Source: an uncultured Collinsella sp.
Lineage (GTDB): Bacteria > Actinomycetota > Coriobacteriia > Coriobacteriales > Coriobacteriaceae
NCBI GenBank assembly: GCA_905208975.1
Contig: CAJLRE010000068.1
Coordinates: 1-8,686, forward strand
DNA: 8,686 bases
Direction: 5' to 3'
Part shown: one piece after another, positions 1 through 7,841 of the stretch
How positions within the stretch are numbered: the stretch's first letter is position 1
Layout: each line of letters begins with the position of its first letter
Position numbers and translations under genes: made by a program
The notes under the pieces: model-generated
What the model was told of the DNA's origin: nothing
What the model saw: the letters and a program-made list of their open reading frames with translations, nothing else
Database searches by the model: none

Positions 1-360
1 ACATCGGGACTTGCAGCGACGGACCTCGGGACGCTCTTACACCACGTCTGCGCGCTACCGTTACCAGTTTAGTGGCAGCCAAATGGCCTCCAAAATCGGT
101 GCCAGCGGCCAAAAGTGCATCGATTTTCGTCCTTCAGAGTCGTGATCGGGCTCCAAACAAGGCGATTTTGCTGCTCTGGACCGGAAAATCGCTGCTACTA
201 ATTTGGTGACAGTACTCATATTTGGCCTTTTTTGACCACCGCCCCTTGGCCCAGGACAAAACGGGCCGCTCGAATCTTGGGGCGGGTCCATTTTCGGCTA
301 TCCTCAGCTTGCCAGTTCGAAAATGGATCCGCCCCAAGATTGAATCTTTATTCCAACTTT
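1..360. other. Non-coding region left of the nad operon, no supported gene
   Basis: No frame here shows a recognisable protein. On the plus strand the three frames meet stops at about 70, 143 and 205, so at most the tail of an unseen upstream gene could lie in the first 60-140 bases, and I cannot identify one. The stretch looks less GC-rich than the genes. It carries several short inverted words: aaaatcg at 92-98 against cgatttt at 121-127, gcgatttt at 162-169 against aaaatcgc at 185-192, and the long inverted repeat at 273-341. Two short minus-strand open frames (61-291 and 134-337) overlap each other in different frames and have no ribosome binding site I can see, so I do not call them genes. 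The texture suits an intergenic repeat or a decayed element (inference). Confidence 0.55.
273..341. repeat. Near-perfect 24-bp inverted repeat with 21-base spacer
   Basis: The left arm (273-296) and right arm (318-341) are reverse complements except for one G/A difference in the ggcgg[g/a]tcc core, which would be a G·U pair in RNA. The spacer is 297-317. No T tract follows on the plus strand, so it is a poor intrinsic terminator for that direction. It ends 20 bases before the nad operator and could be a small palindromic repeat element, an RNA hairpin at the end of an upstream transcript, or part of a larger repeat covering the left end of the window. The structure is seen directly; its role is unknown. 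Confidence 0.7.
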
Positions 361-404
361 ACACCTAGGTTTACAGCTGTCTTGTCAGCTGTAAACCTAG
401 GTGT
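361..404. promoter_or_regulatory. Perfect 19-bp inverted repeat, candidate NiaR operator
   Basis: The arms 361-379 and 386-404 are exact reverse complements around the 6-base centre tcttgt. Each arm contains two smaller palindromes, acctaggt and cagctg. The inner part, acagctg-tcttgt-cagctgt, resembles the dyad sites described for NiaR (YrxA) repressors, which have a TTGACA-like centre. The operon it precedes encodes a NiaR-family protein, so autoregulated niacin-responsive repression is the natural reading. The repeat overlaps the predicted promoter: the -35 lies in its centre and the right arm fills the spacer. Bound repressor would therefore exclude RNA polymerase. The repeat is seen directly; the assignment to NiaR is inference. 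Confidence 0.75.
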
Positions 405-410
405 CATACT
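382..410 (+). promoter_or_regulatory. Predicted sigma-70-type promoter of nadABC-niaR
   Basis: A -35 hexamer TTGTCA (382-387, five of six matches to TTGACA) is separated by exactly 17 bases from CATACT (405-410, four of six matches to TATAAT). A TG dinucleotide at 402-403 gives an extended -10. Transcription should start near 416-418, leaving a leader of about 29 bases before nadA. The element sits inside the inverted repeat at 361-404. Confidence 0.65.
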
Positions 411-445
411 AAAGCCCCAAGATTCGCCAAAAGAGAGGGGCCTTG

Positions 446-1471
446 ATGGCACAGAGCGCGAACATGGATGCGTCGGAGCTTGCACGCGATATCGCGGCCG
501 GCCTAGCATCGGCAACGACGGCAACGGAGCGCGCGGCACTGGTGCCCGCAGAGCTCGTCGAGGCCATTCAGCAATTAAAAACCCAGCGTGATGCGGTGAT
601 TCTGGCGCACTACTATGTGGCGCCCGAGGTGCAGGCCGTGGCTGATTACGTCGGCGACAGCTTCTACTTGGCAAAGCTTGCCAAGAGCTTACCGCAGCAG
701 GCTATCGTGCTGTGCGGCGTGGAGTTTATGGGCGAGAGCGCCAAGCTGCTCAACCCCACCAAGACCGTGCTGCTGCCCGAGCCGGGCGCGGACTGCCCCA
801 TGGCTCACATGGTCAAGCGCGAGACGGTCGACGCGGCGCGCGCCGAGTACGGCGACGACCTTGCCGTGGTCTGCTACGTCAACTCGACGGTCGAGATCAA
901 GAGCTGGAGCGACGTGTGCGTCACCAGCTCCAACGCCGTCAAGATCGTATCCGAGCTGCCACAGCAGCACATCCTGTTTATCCCCGATCAAAACCTGGGC
1001 CGCTTCGTAGCCGAGCGGGTGCCGCAAAAGCACGTCATCCTCAACAACGGCTACTGCCCGCGCCACCACATCATCACCGTCGAGCAGATTGTCGACGCGC
1101 AGGAGGCGCATCCCGATGCGCTCGTGCTGGCGCACCCCGAGTGCAAGGCCGACGTCCTGGCCGAGGCCGACTACATCGGCTCCACCGCCGGCATCATCAA
1201 GTACGCCGAGGAGTCGGACGCGAGCGAGTTCATCATCGTGACGGTCCGCGGCGTGCTCTACGAGCTCGAGCGCCGCTGCCAGAGCACCGGCAAGAAGTTC
1301 TACTTCCCCGCGGTGCAGCCCACCTGCGTCAACATGGATCTCATCACGCTCGAAAAGCTCGTGCACTGCCTGGAGACGGGCGAGGGCGAGGTGCAGATTG
1401 GCGTGTCGGACGAGGCCGCCGATCAGGCCAAGCTCACGCTCGACCGCATGCTCGAGTACGCGGCGCGCTAA
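446..1471 (+). CDS. nadA: Quinolinate synthase NadA
   Basis: NadA is a cytoplasmic [4Fe-4S] enzyme that condenses iminoaspartate with dihydroxyacetone phosphate to quinolinate, the second step of de novo NAD synthesis. The 341-residue product has the family signatures: AHYY (54-57) with VADYVGDS after it, CGVEFMGESAK (90-100), CVNSTVEIKSWSDVC (143-158), NNGYCPRHH (200-208), HPEC (230-233), GSTAGII (245-251) and PTCVNMD (292-298). C90, C204 and C294 fit the three cluster ligands known for the family. About 50 residues precede the first motif, a modest N-terminal extension. I chose ATG at 446 because gagagggg at 433-440 is well spaced from it; a TTG at 443 and an in-frame ATG at 464 are alternatives. 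It is the first gene of the nad operon, with the partner enzyme NadB directly downstream. Confidence 0.97.
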   Translation: MAQSANMDASELARDIAAGLASATTATERAALVPAELVEAIQQLKTQRDAVILAHYYVAPEVQAVADYVGDSFYLAKLAKSLPQQAIVLCGVEFMGESAKLLNPTKTVLLPEPGADCPMAHMVKRETVDAARAEYGDDLAVVCYVNSTVEIKSWSDVCVTSSNAVKIVSELPQQHILFIPDQNLGRFVAERVPQKHVILNNGYCPRHHIITVEQIVDAQEAHPDALVLAHPECKADVLAEADYIGSTAGIIKYAEESDASEFIIVTVRGVLYELERRCQSTGKKFYFPAVQPTCVNMDLITLEKLVHCLETGEGEVQIGVSDEAADQAKLTLDRMLEYAAR

Positions 1472-1474
1472 GCC

Positions 1475-1509
1475 AATGTGACATGAGGGGCCATCCCTTA
1501 TGCCACATT
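1475..1509 (+). other. Intercistronic hairpin between nadA and nadB
   Basis: The arms 1475-1489 (aatgtgacatgaggg) and 1495-1509 (cccttatgccacatt) pair over 15 positions with one A·C mismatch and one G·U pair, around a 5-base loop. It begins four bases after the nadA stop codon and ends before the nadB ribosome binding site (about 1513-1521). It has no T tract and lies inside an operon, so it is more likely an mRNA stability or processing hairpin, or a small palindromic repeat, than a terminator. The structure is seen directly; the role is inference. Confidence 0.6.
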
Positions 1510-1527
1510 ACAAGGGAGAGGATTCCT

Positions 1528-2904
1528 GTGGAAACCAAACAATACTCCGACATGGAGTGCGACGTCGTCATTGCCGGTTGCGGCGTGGCGGGCCTGTATG
1601 CGGCCCTCAACCTGCCGACGAGCACGCGCGTAATCATGCTCTCCAAGGGCGCCGTCGACGAGTGCGATTCGATGCTCGCGCAGGGCGGTATCTGCGTGCT
1701 GCCCGAAGGCTCTGACTACGATGCCTTCTTTGAGGACACCATGCACGCCGGCCATTACGAGAACCGCCGCGAGAGCGTCGACATCATGATCCGCTCGAGC
1801 CGCTCGGTCATCAACGACCTACTGGCCATGGGCGTGGACTTTGAGCGCAAGGCCGACGGCAGCCTCGACTTTACCCGCGAGGGCGCGCACAGCCGCCCGC
1901 GCATTGCCTTCCATGCCGATATTACGGGCAAGGAGATCACGACCAGGCTGCTCCAGGCCGTTCGCAAGCTGGACAACGTGCAGATTCTGGAGCACGTGGC
2001 CATGACCGACATCCTGACGGCCGAGCATGATGGCGCTACGGTGTGCAGCGGCGTCGCCGCCGTTCCCGTCGACGAGGACAACTCGGTTCGTCCCGCCGAC
2101 GAGCTGGCAAATGCCGCCGAGGGCGTGCATGCCGGCGAGCCGTTTAAGATCCATGCCCGCCACACGCTGTGGGCGACGGGCGGTATCGGCGGCGTATACG
2201 ACCATTCGACCAACTACCCGCAGCTCACGGGCGATGCCTGCTACATCGCTCAGGAGCATGGCATTAAGATGGAGCACCTGGACTACGTGCAGATTCACCC
2301 CACGGGGCTGTTCTCGCCGCAGCCGGGCCGTACCTTCCTGATCAGCGAGAGCTGCCGCGGCGAGGGCGCGATTTTGCTCAACGCCGCCGGCGAGCGCTTT
2401 ACCGATGAGCTCCAGCCGCGCGATGTGGTCGCCGCCGCCATTCGCGAGCAGATGAAGCAGGACGGCACCGAGCACGAGTGGCTGAGCTTTGCCCCCGTCG
2501 AGCGCGACGTGGTGACCGGGCACTTCGCCAACATCCGCGCACGCTGCCTGGAGGACGGCCGCGACATCCTGGACGAGCCCATTCCCGTTACGCCCACGCA
2601 GCACTACTTTATGGGCGGCGTGTGGGTCGACAAGGACGGCCGCACCTCGATGCCCGAGCTCTACGCCGCCGGCGAGACGGCTTGCAATGGCGTTCACGGC
2701 AAGAACCGCCTTGCATCAAACAGCCTGCTCGAGGCACTGGTCTGGGGTCGCCGCGCCGCGTGGTACATGCGTACCGGCGAGTCACTGGTCGTAGAGCAGG
2801 CGGGCGATCCCGCGCTCGATGGCCGTCATCGCGCCCTGAGCGCCGACACCCTGGCAATCGATGATTTGGCCCGTGCCGCCGGCACGCAGGCCGTGGAGGA
2901 GTAG
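1528..2904 (+). CDS. nadB: L-aspartate oxidase NadB, short form
   Basis: This FAD flavoprotein of the succinate dehydrogenase/fumarate reductase family oxidises L-aspartate to iminoaspartate, the first step of de novo NAD synthesis, and passes the unstable product to NadA. The 458-residue protein shows the dinucleotide-binding GCGVAG (17-22), SMLAQGGI (48-55), TREGAHS (116-122), HADITG (129-134), ATGGIGG (216-222), QIHPTGL (255-261), SESCRGEGA (273-281), HYFMGG (359-364) and GKNRLASNSLLEA (391-403). H257, R277, H359 and R394 match residues placed around the substrate in the E. coli enzyme. Only about 55 residues follow the last motif, so the helical C-terminal domain of the roughly 530-540-residue enzymes is missing, as in some other anaerobes. 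The start is GTG at 1528, supported by gggagagg about six bases upstream; ATG codons at 1483 and 1552 are in frame but lack a good site. Confidence 0.95.
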   Translation: METKQYSDMECDVVIAGCGVAGLYAALNLPTSTRVIMLSKGAVDECDSMLAQGGICVLPEGSDYDAFFEDTMHAGHYENRRESVDIMIRSSRSVINDLLAMGVDFERKADGSLDFTREGAHSRPRIAFHADITGKEITTRLLQAVRKLDNVQILEHVAMTDILTAEHDGATVCSGVAAVPVDEDNSVRPADELANAAEGVHAGEPFKIHARHTLWATGGIGGVYDHSTNYPQLTGDACYIAQEHGIKMEHLDYVQIHPTGLFSPQPGRTFLISESCRGEGAILLNAAGERFTDELQPRDVVAAAIREQMKQDGTEHEWLSFAPVERDVVTGHFANIRARCLEDGRDILDEPIPVTPTQHYFMGGVWVDKDGRTSMPELYAAGETACNGVHGKNRLASNSLLEALVWGRRAAWYMRTGESLVVEQAGDPALDGRHRALSADTLAIDDLARAAGTQAVEE

Positions 2905-2907
2905 ACC

Positions 2908-3768
2908 ATGAATCCCATTACCATGAAGCTCGTCGTCGATGATCTGATCCTGCAGGCCCTGCGCGAGGATATTACGTTTGAGGACGTGAGCACGGCGAGC
3001 GTGTGCCCCACGGCGCGTCCCGCCACGGTGGAGCTCATCGCCAAGGCCGATGGCATCATCGCCGGCCTGGACGTGTTCGCTCGCACCTTTGAGTTGCTGG
3101 ATCCGCAGAGCTCGGTGCTGTTTGATGTCGTCGATGGCGATGAGGTGCACGCCGGCGACCACGTGGGCCAAGTGCGCGGCGACGCGCGCGTACTGCTTTC
3201 GGGCGAGCGCGTGGCGCTCAACTACCTGCAGCGCATGAGCGGCATCGCTACTTACACGCATCGGATGGCAGCTGCGCTCGAGGACAGCAAGACCGTGCTC
3301 GTCGACACACGCAAGACCACGCCGGGCATGCGCGTCTTTGAGAAGGCCGCGGTCGAGATCGGCGGTGGCAGCAACCACCGCTATAACCTGTCGACGGCTG
3401 TCATGCTCAAGGACAACCACATCGACGCCGCCGGTGGCGTGGCACGCGCGATTGAGATGGCGCGCGCCCATGCGTCGTTTACCGCGACGGTCGAGATCGA
3501 GTGCGAGAACCTGGACATGGTACGCGAGGCCGTGGAGGCCGGTGCCGACATCATCATGCTCGACAACATGACCCACGACGACATGGCTGCCGCGATTGAG
3601 CTTATCGCCGGTCGCGCCAAGACCGAGTGCTCGGGCAACGTGGACGCCAGCAATATCCGCGCGCTCGCCGACCTGGGCGTTGACTTTATTAGCTCGGGGG
3701 CATTGACGCACTCTGCGCCGATTCTCGACCTCTCGCTTAAGCACCTGCGTCTGCTGGACGGTAAATAA
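2908..3768 (+). CDS. nadC: Nicotinate-nucleotide pyrophosphorylase (carboxylating) NadC
   Basis: NadC (quinolinate phosphoribosyltransferase) makes nicotinate mononucleotide, CO2 and pyrophosphate from quinolinate and PRPP, the third step of the pathway. The 286-residue length is normal. The N-terminal domain covers about 1-115 and ends with SGERVALNYLQRMSGIAT (98-115). The barrel domain carries DTRKTTPGMR (133-142), EIGGGSNHRYNL (150-161), MLKDNHI (166-172), EIECEN (196-201), DIIMLDNM (214-221), ECSGNVD (240-246) and FISSGALTHS (260-269), which supply the basic and acidic residues that bind quinolinate and PRPP. ATG at 2908 follows the nadB stop by three bases, and ggagg at 2895-2899, inside the end of nadB, serves as its ribosome binding site. 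Its stop codon shares one base with the niaR start. Confidence 0.97.
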   Translation: MNPITMKLVVDDLILQALREDITFEDVSTASVCPTARPATVELIAKADGIIAGLDVFARTFELLDPQSSVLFDVVDGDEVHAGDHVGQVRGDARVLLSGERVALNYLQRMSGIATYTHRMAAALEDSKTVLVDTRKTTPGMRVFEKAAVEIGGGSNHRYNLSTAVMLKDNHIDAAGGVARAIEMARAHASFTATVEIECENLDMVREAVEAGADIIMLDNMTHDDMAAAIELIAGRAKTECSGNVDASNIRALADLGVDFISSGALTHSAPILDLSLKHLRLLDGK

Positions 3769-4313
3769 TGGACGCCCGCGAGCGTCGCCGTGCCATCATG
3801 GGCGTGCTCGAGCGAGCCAAAGACCCCGTCTCGGGCAGTGCGCTTGCTCGTGAGGTGGGCGTGAGCCGCCAGATTGTCGTGCAAGACATCGCCCTGCTGC
3901 GCGCCGATGGGCACGATATCGTGGCGACCAACCGCGGCTACGTGCTGCAGGAGGCCCCCAGCAGCCCCGCTGTGCCCACGCGCCTGGTCAAGGTTCGCCA
4001 CGGCGTGGAGCAGGCGGGCGATGAGCTCACGAGTATCGTCGACGCCGGAGGCGCCGTGCTCAACGTGATCGTCAATCACCGCGTGTACGGTAAGATCACG
4101 GCCGACCTGGACATCCGCAATCGTCGCGATGTTGAGCGCTACCTGCACGATATCGAGAGCGGCAAGAGTTTCCCGCTACTAACGGTGACGAGCGGCTATC
4201 ACTTCCATCGCATCGCGGCGGAGGACGAGCAGACTCTCGACGAGATCGAGGCCATACTCAAGGAGAAGGGCTATCTGGCAGACCTGATGCCCTACGAAGA
4301 CGACCTGTCCTAG
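3768..4313 (+). CDS. niaR: NiaR-family transcriptional repressor (HTH plus 3H domain)
   Basis: The 181-residue protein has an N-terminal winged helix-turn-helix of the HTH_11 type (about 5-60), with SGSALAREVGVSRQIVVQDI (22-41) as helix-turn-helix and RADGHDIVATNRGYVL (45-60) as wing. A C-terminal 3H domain (about 73-168) follows, named for its conserved histidines: RHG (77-79), VNHRVYG (102-108) and SGYHFHRI (142-149). H78, E86, H145 and H147 fit the metal site described for the Thermotoga maritima homologue. NiaR proteins repress NAD synthesis or niacin uptake genes when niacin is present. Sitting last in the nadABC operon with a strong dyad at the operon promoter supports autoregulation. 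The start ATG overlaps the nadC stop (taatg), and no clear ribosome binding site is visible, so translational coupling to nadC is likely. Confidence 0.92.
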   Translation: MDARERRRAIMGVLERAKDPVSGSALAREVGVSRQIVVQDIALLRADGHDIVATNRGYVLQEAPSSPAVPTRLVKVRHGVEQAGDELTSIVDAGGAVLNVIVNHRVYGKITADLDIRNRRDVERYLHDIESGKSFPLLTVTSGYHFHRIAAEDEQTLDEIEAILKEKGYLADLMPYEDDLS

Positions 4314-4326
4314 TAACGACGAATGC

Positions 4327-4365
4327 AAAAGGAGGCCTCCGCGGCGATGCGGAGGCCTCCTTTTT
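4327..4365. terminator. Strong bidirectional intrinsic terminator between niaR and the ferredoxin gene
   Basis: A perfect 16-bp stem (4327-4342 with 4349-4364) surrounds the loop ggcgat. Plus-strand transcripts end in five T residues (4361-4365) and minus-strand transcripts in four (from 4330 to 4327). Each arm contains the palindrome ggaggcctcc. It starts 13 bases after the niaR stop and lies 40 bases past the ferredoxin stop, so it can terminate both convergent units. Confidence 0.93.
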
Positions 4366-4404
4366 GTGCACGGTGTACTTTTGAGTGTGCAAGTGGGGGA
4401 GTTG

Positions 4405-4590
4405 TTACTCCTCGACGATCTCGGTGATCGCGCCGGCAGGGCAAGCGTCCTGGCAAGCGCCACAGGCGACGCAGGAGTCCTCGTCAGCGACGGTAGCGAC
4501 GTCCTGGAGCTCCAGAACGCCAGCGGGGCAGGTGTCGACGCAAACGCCACAAGCGATGCACTCGTCGGCATCAATTACGGGATGAGCCAT
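4405..4590 (-). CDS. Small 2[4Fe-4S] ferredoxin
   Basis: The 61-residue acidic protein carries two bacterial ferredoxin motifs: C11-x2-C14-x2-C17-x3-C21-P and C40-x2-C43-x2-C46-x3-C50-P. This is the clostridial-type pattern that binds two [4Fe-4S] clusters and carries low-potential electrons in the cytoplasm of anaerobes. The whole protein is the domain; there is no signal peptide or extension. I chose the ATG at 4588-4590 because agagagg lies about eight bases upstream on the minus strand and the product has the usual ferredoxin N-terminus; the frame stays open to an ATG at 4656, which would add an unlikely 22-residue leader and overlap the predicted promoter. The gene stands alone, convergent with the nad operon and divergent from dnaK. 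Its redox partners cannot be told from this window, and the nearby Fe-S enzyme NadA is not evidence of a link. Confidence 0.93.
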   Translation of the reverse strand: MAHPVIDADECIACGVCVDTCPAGVLELQDVATVADEDSCVACGACQDACPAGAITEIVEE

Positions 4591-4651
4591 GGTAGTTTCC
4601 TCTCTGTTGACCGACGCTACAGACGATGCGCGCCGGTTTGATTCGGGCAAA

Positions 4652-4679
4652 AACATACCACGGGAGCGACCGTTTGCAA
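4652..4679 (-). promoter_or_regulatory. Candidate ferredoxin promoter
   Basis: Read on the minus strand, TTGCAA (4679-4674) is followed after 16 bases by TATGTT (4657-4652), each with four of six consensus matches. The start would fall near 4645, giving a leader of about 55 bases before the ATG at 4590. The match is moderate, and other nearby hexamers are possible. Confidence 0.4.
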
Positions 4680-4958
4680 TACCCTCTGGCCGGCATCTTC
4701 ATACCGTTCGCCGAGTATGCCAAGGTTTACTAAAAAACGCGCAGGTGGGGCCGGTGAGCTGCGTAAATGTTAGCTAAAGGTGACTCGTAATATAGGGCGA
4801 TTGAGCGTGCTTGCGGAAACCGCATCCCGTAATCCACGTCCAAAACGGGACACAGTTTCAGGCTCACACCTCAGTCAACTCTACATAGATCTCGATAGAT
4901 TTGCCGAGAACTCAATCAGCGCATCTACCTGCGCATTTAAGAACCTAAACTCTCAGAG

Positions 4959-5020
4959 ATAAGAAATCTTATATGAATTGACTTAGATTTTGTATATTCC
5001 GGCCCATAAGGGGATACACT
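4959..5020 (+). promoter_or_regulatory. Candidate dnaK promoter and control region
   Basis: This is the most AT-rich stretch upstream of dnaK. It begins with the palindrome ataaga-aa-tcttat (4959-4972). TTGACT at 4978-4983 is a good -35 sequence but has no -10 at 16-18 bases. Candidate -10 hexamers are TATATT (4993-4998) and TACACT (5015-5020), the latter 19 bases after TTGTAT (4990-4995). I cannot choose between them. Whichever is used, the dnaK leader would be about 75-95 bases long. No known heat-shock operator is recognisable. Confidence 0.35.
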
Positions 5021-5042
5021 ACATCCTGAAAGACAAGCCGAA

Positions 5043-5072
5043 GCGCCGCGCGAAAGACCGTCGAGGCGGCGC
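5043..5072 (+). other. GC-rich hairpin in the dnaK leader
   Basis: The arms gcgccgc (5043-5049) and gcggcgc (5066-5072) are perfectly complementary around a 16-base loop. The stem lies about ten bases before the dnaK ribosome binding site (around 5082-5091). It could stabilise the mRNA or influence translation, but a 7-bp GC stem can also arise by chance in GC-rich DNA. Confidence 0.35.
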
Positions 5073-5099
5073 GAACGCACAAGAGAGAGGGAATTTCTA

Positions 5100-6992
<1,893 letters not shown>

Positions 6993-6994
6993 TC

Positions 6995-7837
6995 ATGTCC
7001 GCCCGTAAAGCTCGCACGGAGGCGGCTGCCGCTGGCGCCGCCCCCGTTGACTCTGAGGAGAAGGACGTGAAGATTCCCGTAGAGGCCGTCGACGATACCG
7101 AGGCCAACGAGGCCGAGGCCGCCGAGGCTGCCGAGAACCAGGTAGAGGATTCCAACAAGGAGGCGACGATGACCGAGGACGAGATGGTGGAAGCCGCTAT
7201 CCGCGCCGGTGAGGAAGCCGCCGACAACGACTTTAAGCTCAAGTTCGAGCAGGCCCAAAAGGAGCTTACCGACGTGCGCAGCGAGCTCGATGCTGCGGCA
7301 GAGGCTCAGAAGGCCGCCGAGGACAAGGCAAAGGACGCCACCGAGCGCACTGCCCGTCTACAGGCCGACTGGGAGAACTTTCGTCGTCGCACCGCCAACG
7401 AGCGCATCGCCGAGCGCGAGCGCGCGACCGAGAAGCTCGTCACCGCGCTGCTGCCGGTGGTCGACGATATCGAGCGTGCGATCGACCATGCCCGTAGCCA
7501 GGAGCTTTCCGACGATTTTAAGCAGTTCGTCGATGGCGTCGACGCGGTGCATGCCAAGCTGCTCGATGTGTTTGCTCACGAGGGCGTTGAGCCCATCGAT
7601 CCCAAGGGTGAGGCGTTCGATCCGCTCGAGCACCAGGCCGTGGGTCGCGTCGAGGACGCATCGCAGTACGACGAGACCGTCAACGACGTGTACCAGAAGG
7701 GCTACCGCATGGCGGATCGCATCCTGCGTTCCGCGATGGTGACGGTGACCTACGGTGGCGAGAAGCGCCCCGCACCGGAGCCCGAAGCGGCGCCCGAGGA
7801 TGCTGCGGCCGATACGGCCGAGAGCACCGAGGAGTAA
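6995..7837 (+). CDS. grpE: Nucleotide exchange factor GrpE
   Basis: GrpE dimers release ADP from DnaK. The 280-residue frame has an acidic, Ala/Glu-rich N-terminus (1-75), a long coiled-coil helix (about 80-145) with the signature LQADWENFRRR (122-132), a four-helix segment with LLPVVDDIERAI (152-163), and a C-terminal beta domain with GVEPIDPKGEAFDPLEHQAV (197-216) and VYQKGYRMADRILRSAMVTV (232-251). An acidic Pro/Glu/Ala tail of about 25 residues follows. The start at 6995 is two bases after dnaK, with gagga at 6981-6985 as a weak ribosome binding site. A stronger site, aaggagg (7157-7163), precedes an in-frame ATG at 7169 (Met59), which would give a 222-residue GrpE closer to the usual 180-220. 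A GTG at 7067 (residue 25) is a third option. The gene is certain; the start is not. Confidence 0.96.
   Translation: MSARKARTEAAAAGAAPVDSEEKDVKIPVEAVDDTEANEAEAAEAAENQVEDSNKEATMTEDEMVEAAIRAGEEAADNDFKLKFEQAQKELTDVRSELDAAAEAQKAAEDKAKDATERTARLQADWENFRRRTANERIAERERATEKLVTALLPVVDDIERAIDHARSQELSDDFKQFVDGVDAVHAKLLDVFAHEGVEPIDPKGEAFDPLEHQAVGRVEDASQYDETVNDVYQKGYRMADRILRSAMVTVTYGGEKRPAPEPEAAPEDAAADTAESTEE
7157..7171 (+). promoter_or_regulatory. Strong in-frame ribosome binding site and ATG inside grpE
   Basis: The sequence aaggagg (7157-7163) lies five bases before ATG at 7169-7171, in frame with grpE. It is the best Shine-Dalgarno match near this gene and would start a product at Met59 of the long frame, leaving out most of the acidic N-terminal tail but keeping the coiled coil and all GrpE domains. 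It may be the true start, or a second start giving two isoforms. Confidence 0.45.
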
Positions 7838-7841
7838 TTGA

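Larger units (their letters stand above)
4591..5099. other. Divergent intergenic region between the ferredoxin gene and dnaK
   Basis: These 509 bases have no supported gene and become AT-rich towards dnaK. They contain a candidate ferredoxin promoter (4652-4679), small hairpins gcgg-aaa-ccgc (4813-4823) and cccgt/acggg (4826-4830 with 4845-4849), an AT-rich palindrome (4959-4972), a candidate dnaK promoter area up to 5020 and a GC hairpin in the dnaK leader (5043-5072). I looked for CIRCE (TTAGCACTC-N9-GAGTGCTAA) and HAIR (CTTGAGT-N7-ACTCAAG) and found neither. Isolated half-site-like words, ttgag at 4801 and actcaat at 4910, have no partner at the right distance. Short plus-strand open frames at 4589-4777 and 4780-4962 resemble no known protein and have no convincing ribosome binding site. 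Confidence 0.6.

Noticed and set aside
61..337. Two overlapping minus-strand small open frames at the left end (76 and 67 codons)
   Set aside because: They overlap in different frames over repeat-like DNA, lack ribosome binding sites and match no family I recognise. They could be translated parts of an interspersed repeat, so I report the region rather than genes.
232..674. Small open frames on both strands across the operator and the start of nadA
   Set aside because: They cross the promoter/operator and the nadA reading frame, and their products are Arg/Pro/Ala-rich shadow translations.
712..1527. Open frame continuing upstream of nadB within nadA
   Set aside because: The nadB frame happens to stay open through nadA, but the translation there is Arg-rich and unrelated to NadB. 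GTG at 1528 has the ribosome binding site, and the family N-terminus begins just after it.
1819..2697. Minus-strand open frame opposite nadB (292 codons)
   Set aside because: Shadow of a GC-rich gene; the opposite strand encodes a clearly recognisable NadB with all motifs.
2782..3744. Minus-strand open frame opposite nadC (320 codons)
   Set aside because: Shadow of nadC; low-complexity composition and no recognisable domain.
4591..4656. Longer start for the ferredoxin at 4656
   Set aside because: It adds 22 basic residues not typical of ferredoxins, places the start within the candidate promoter, and ignores the good ribosome binding site before the ATG at 4590.
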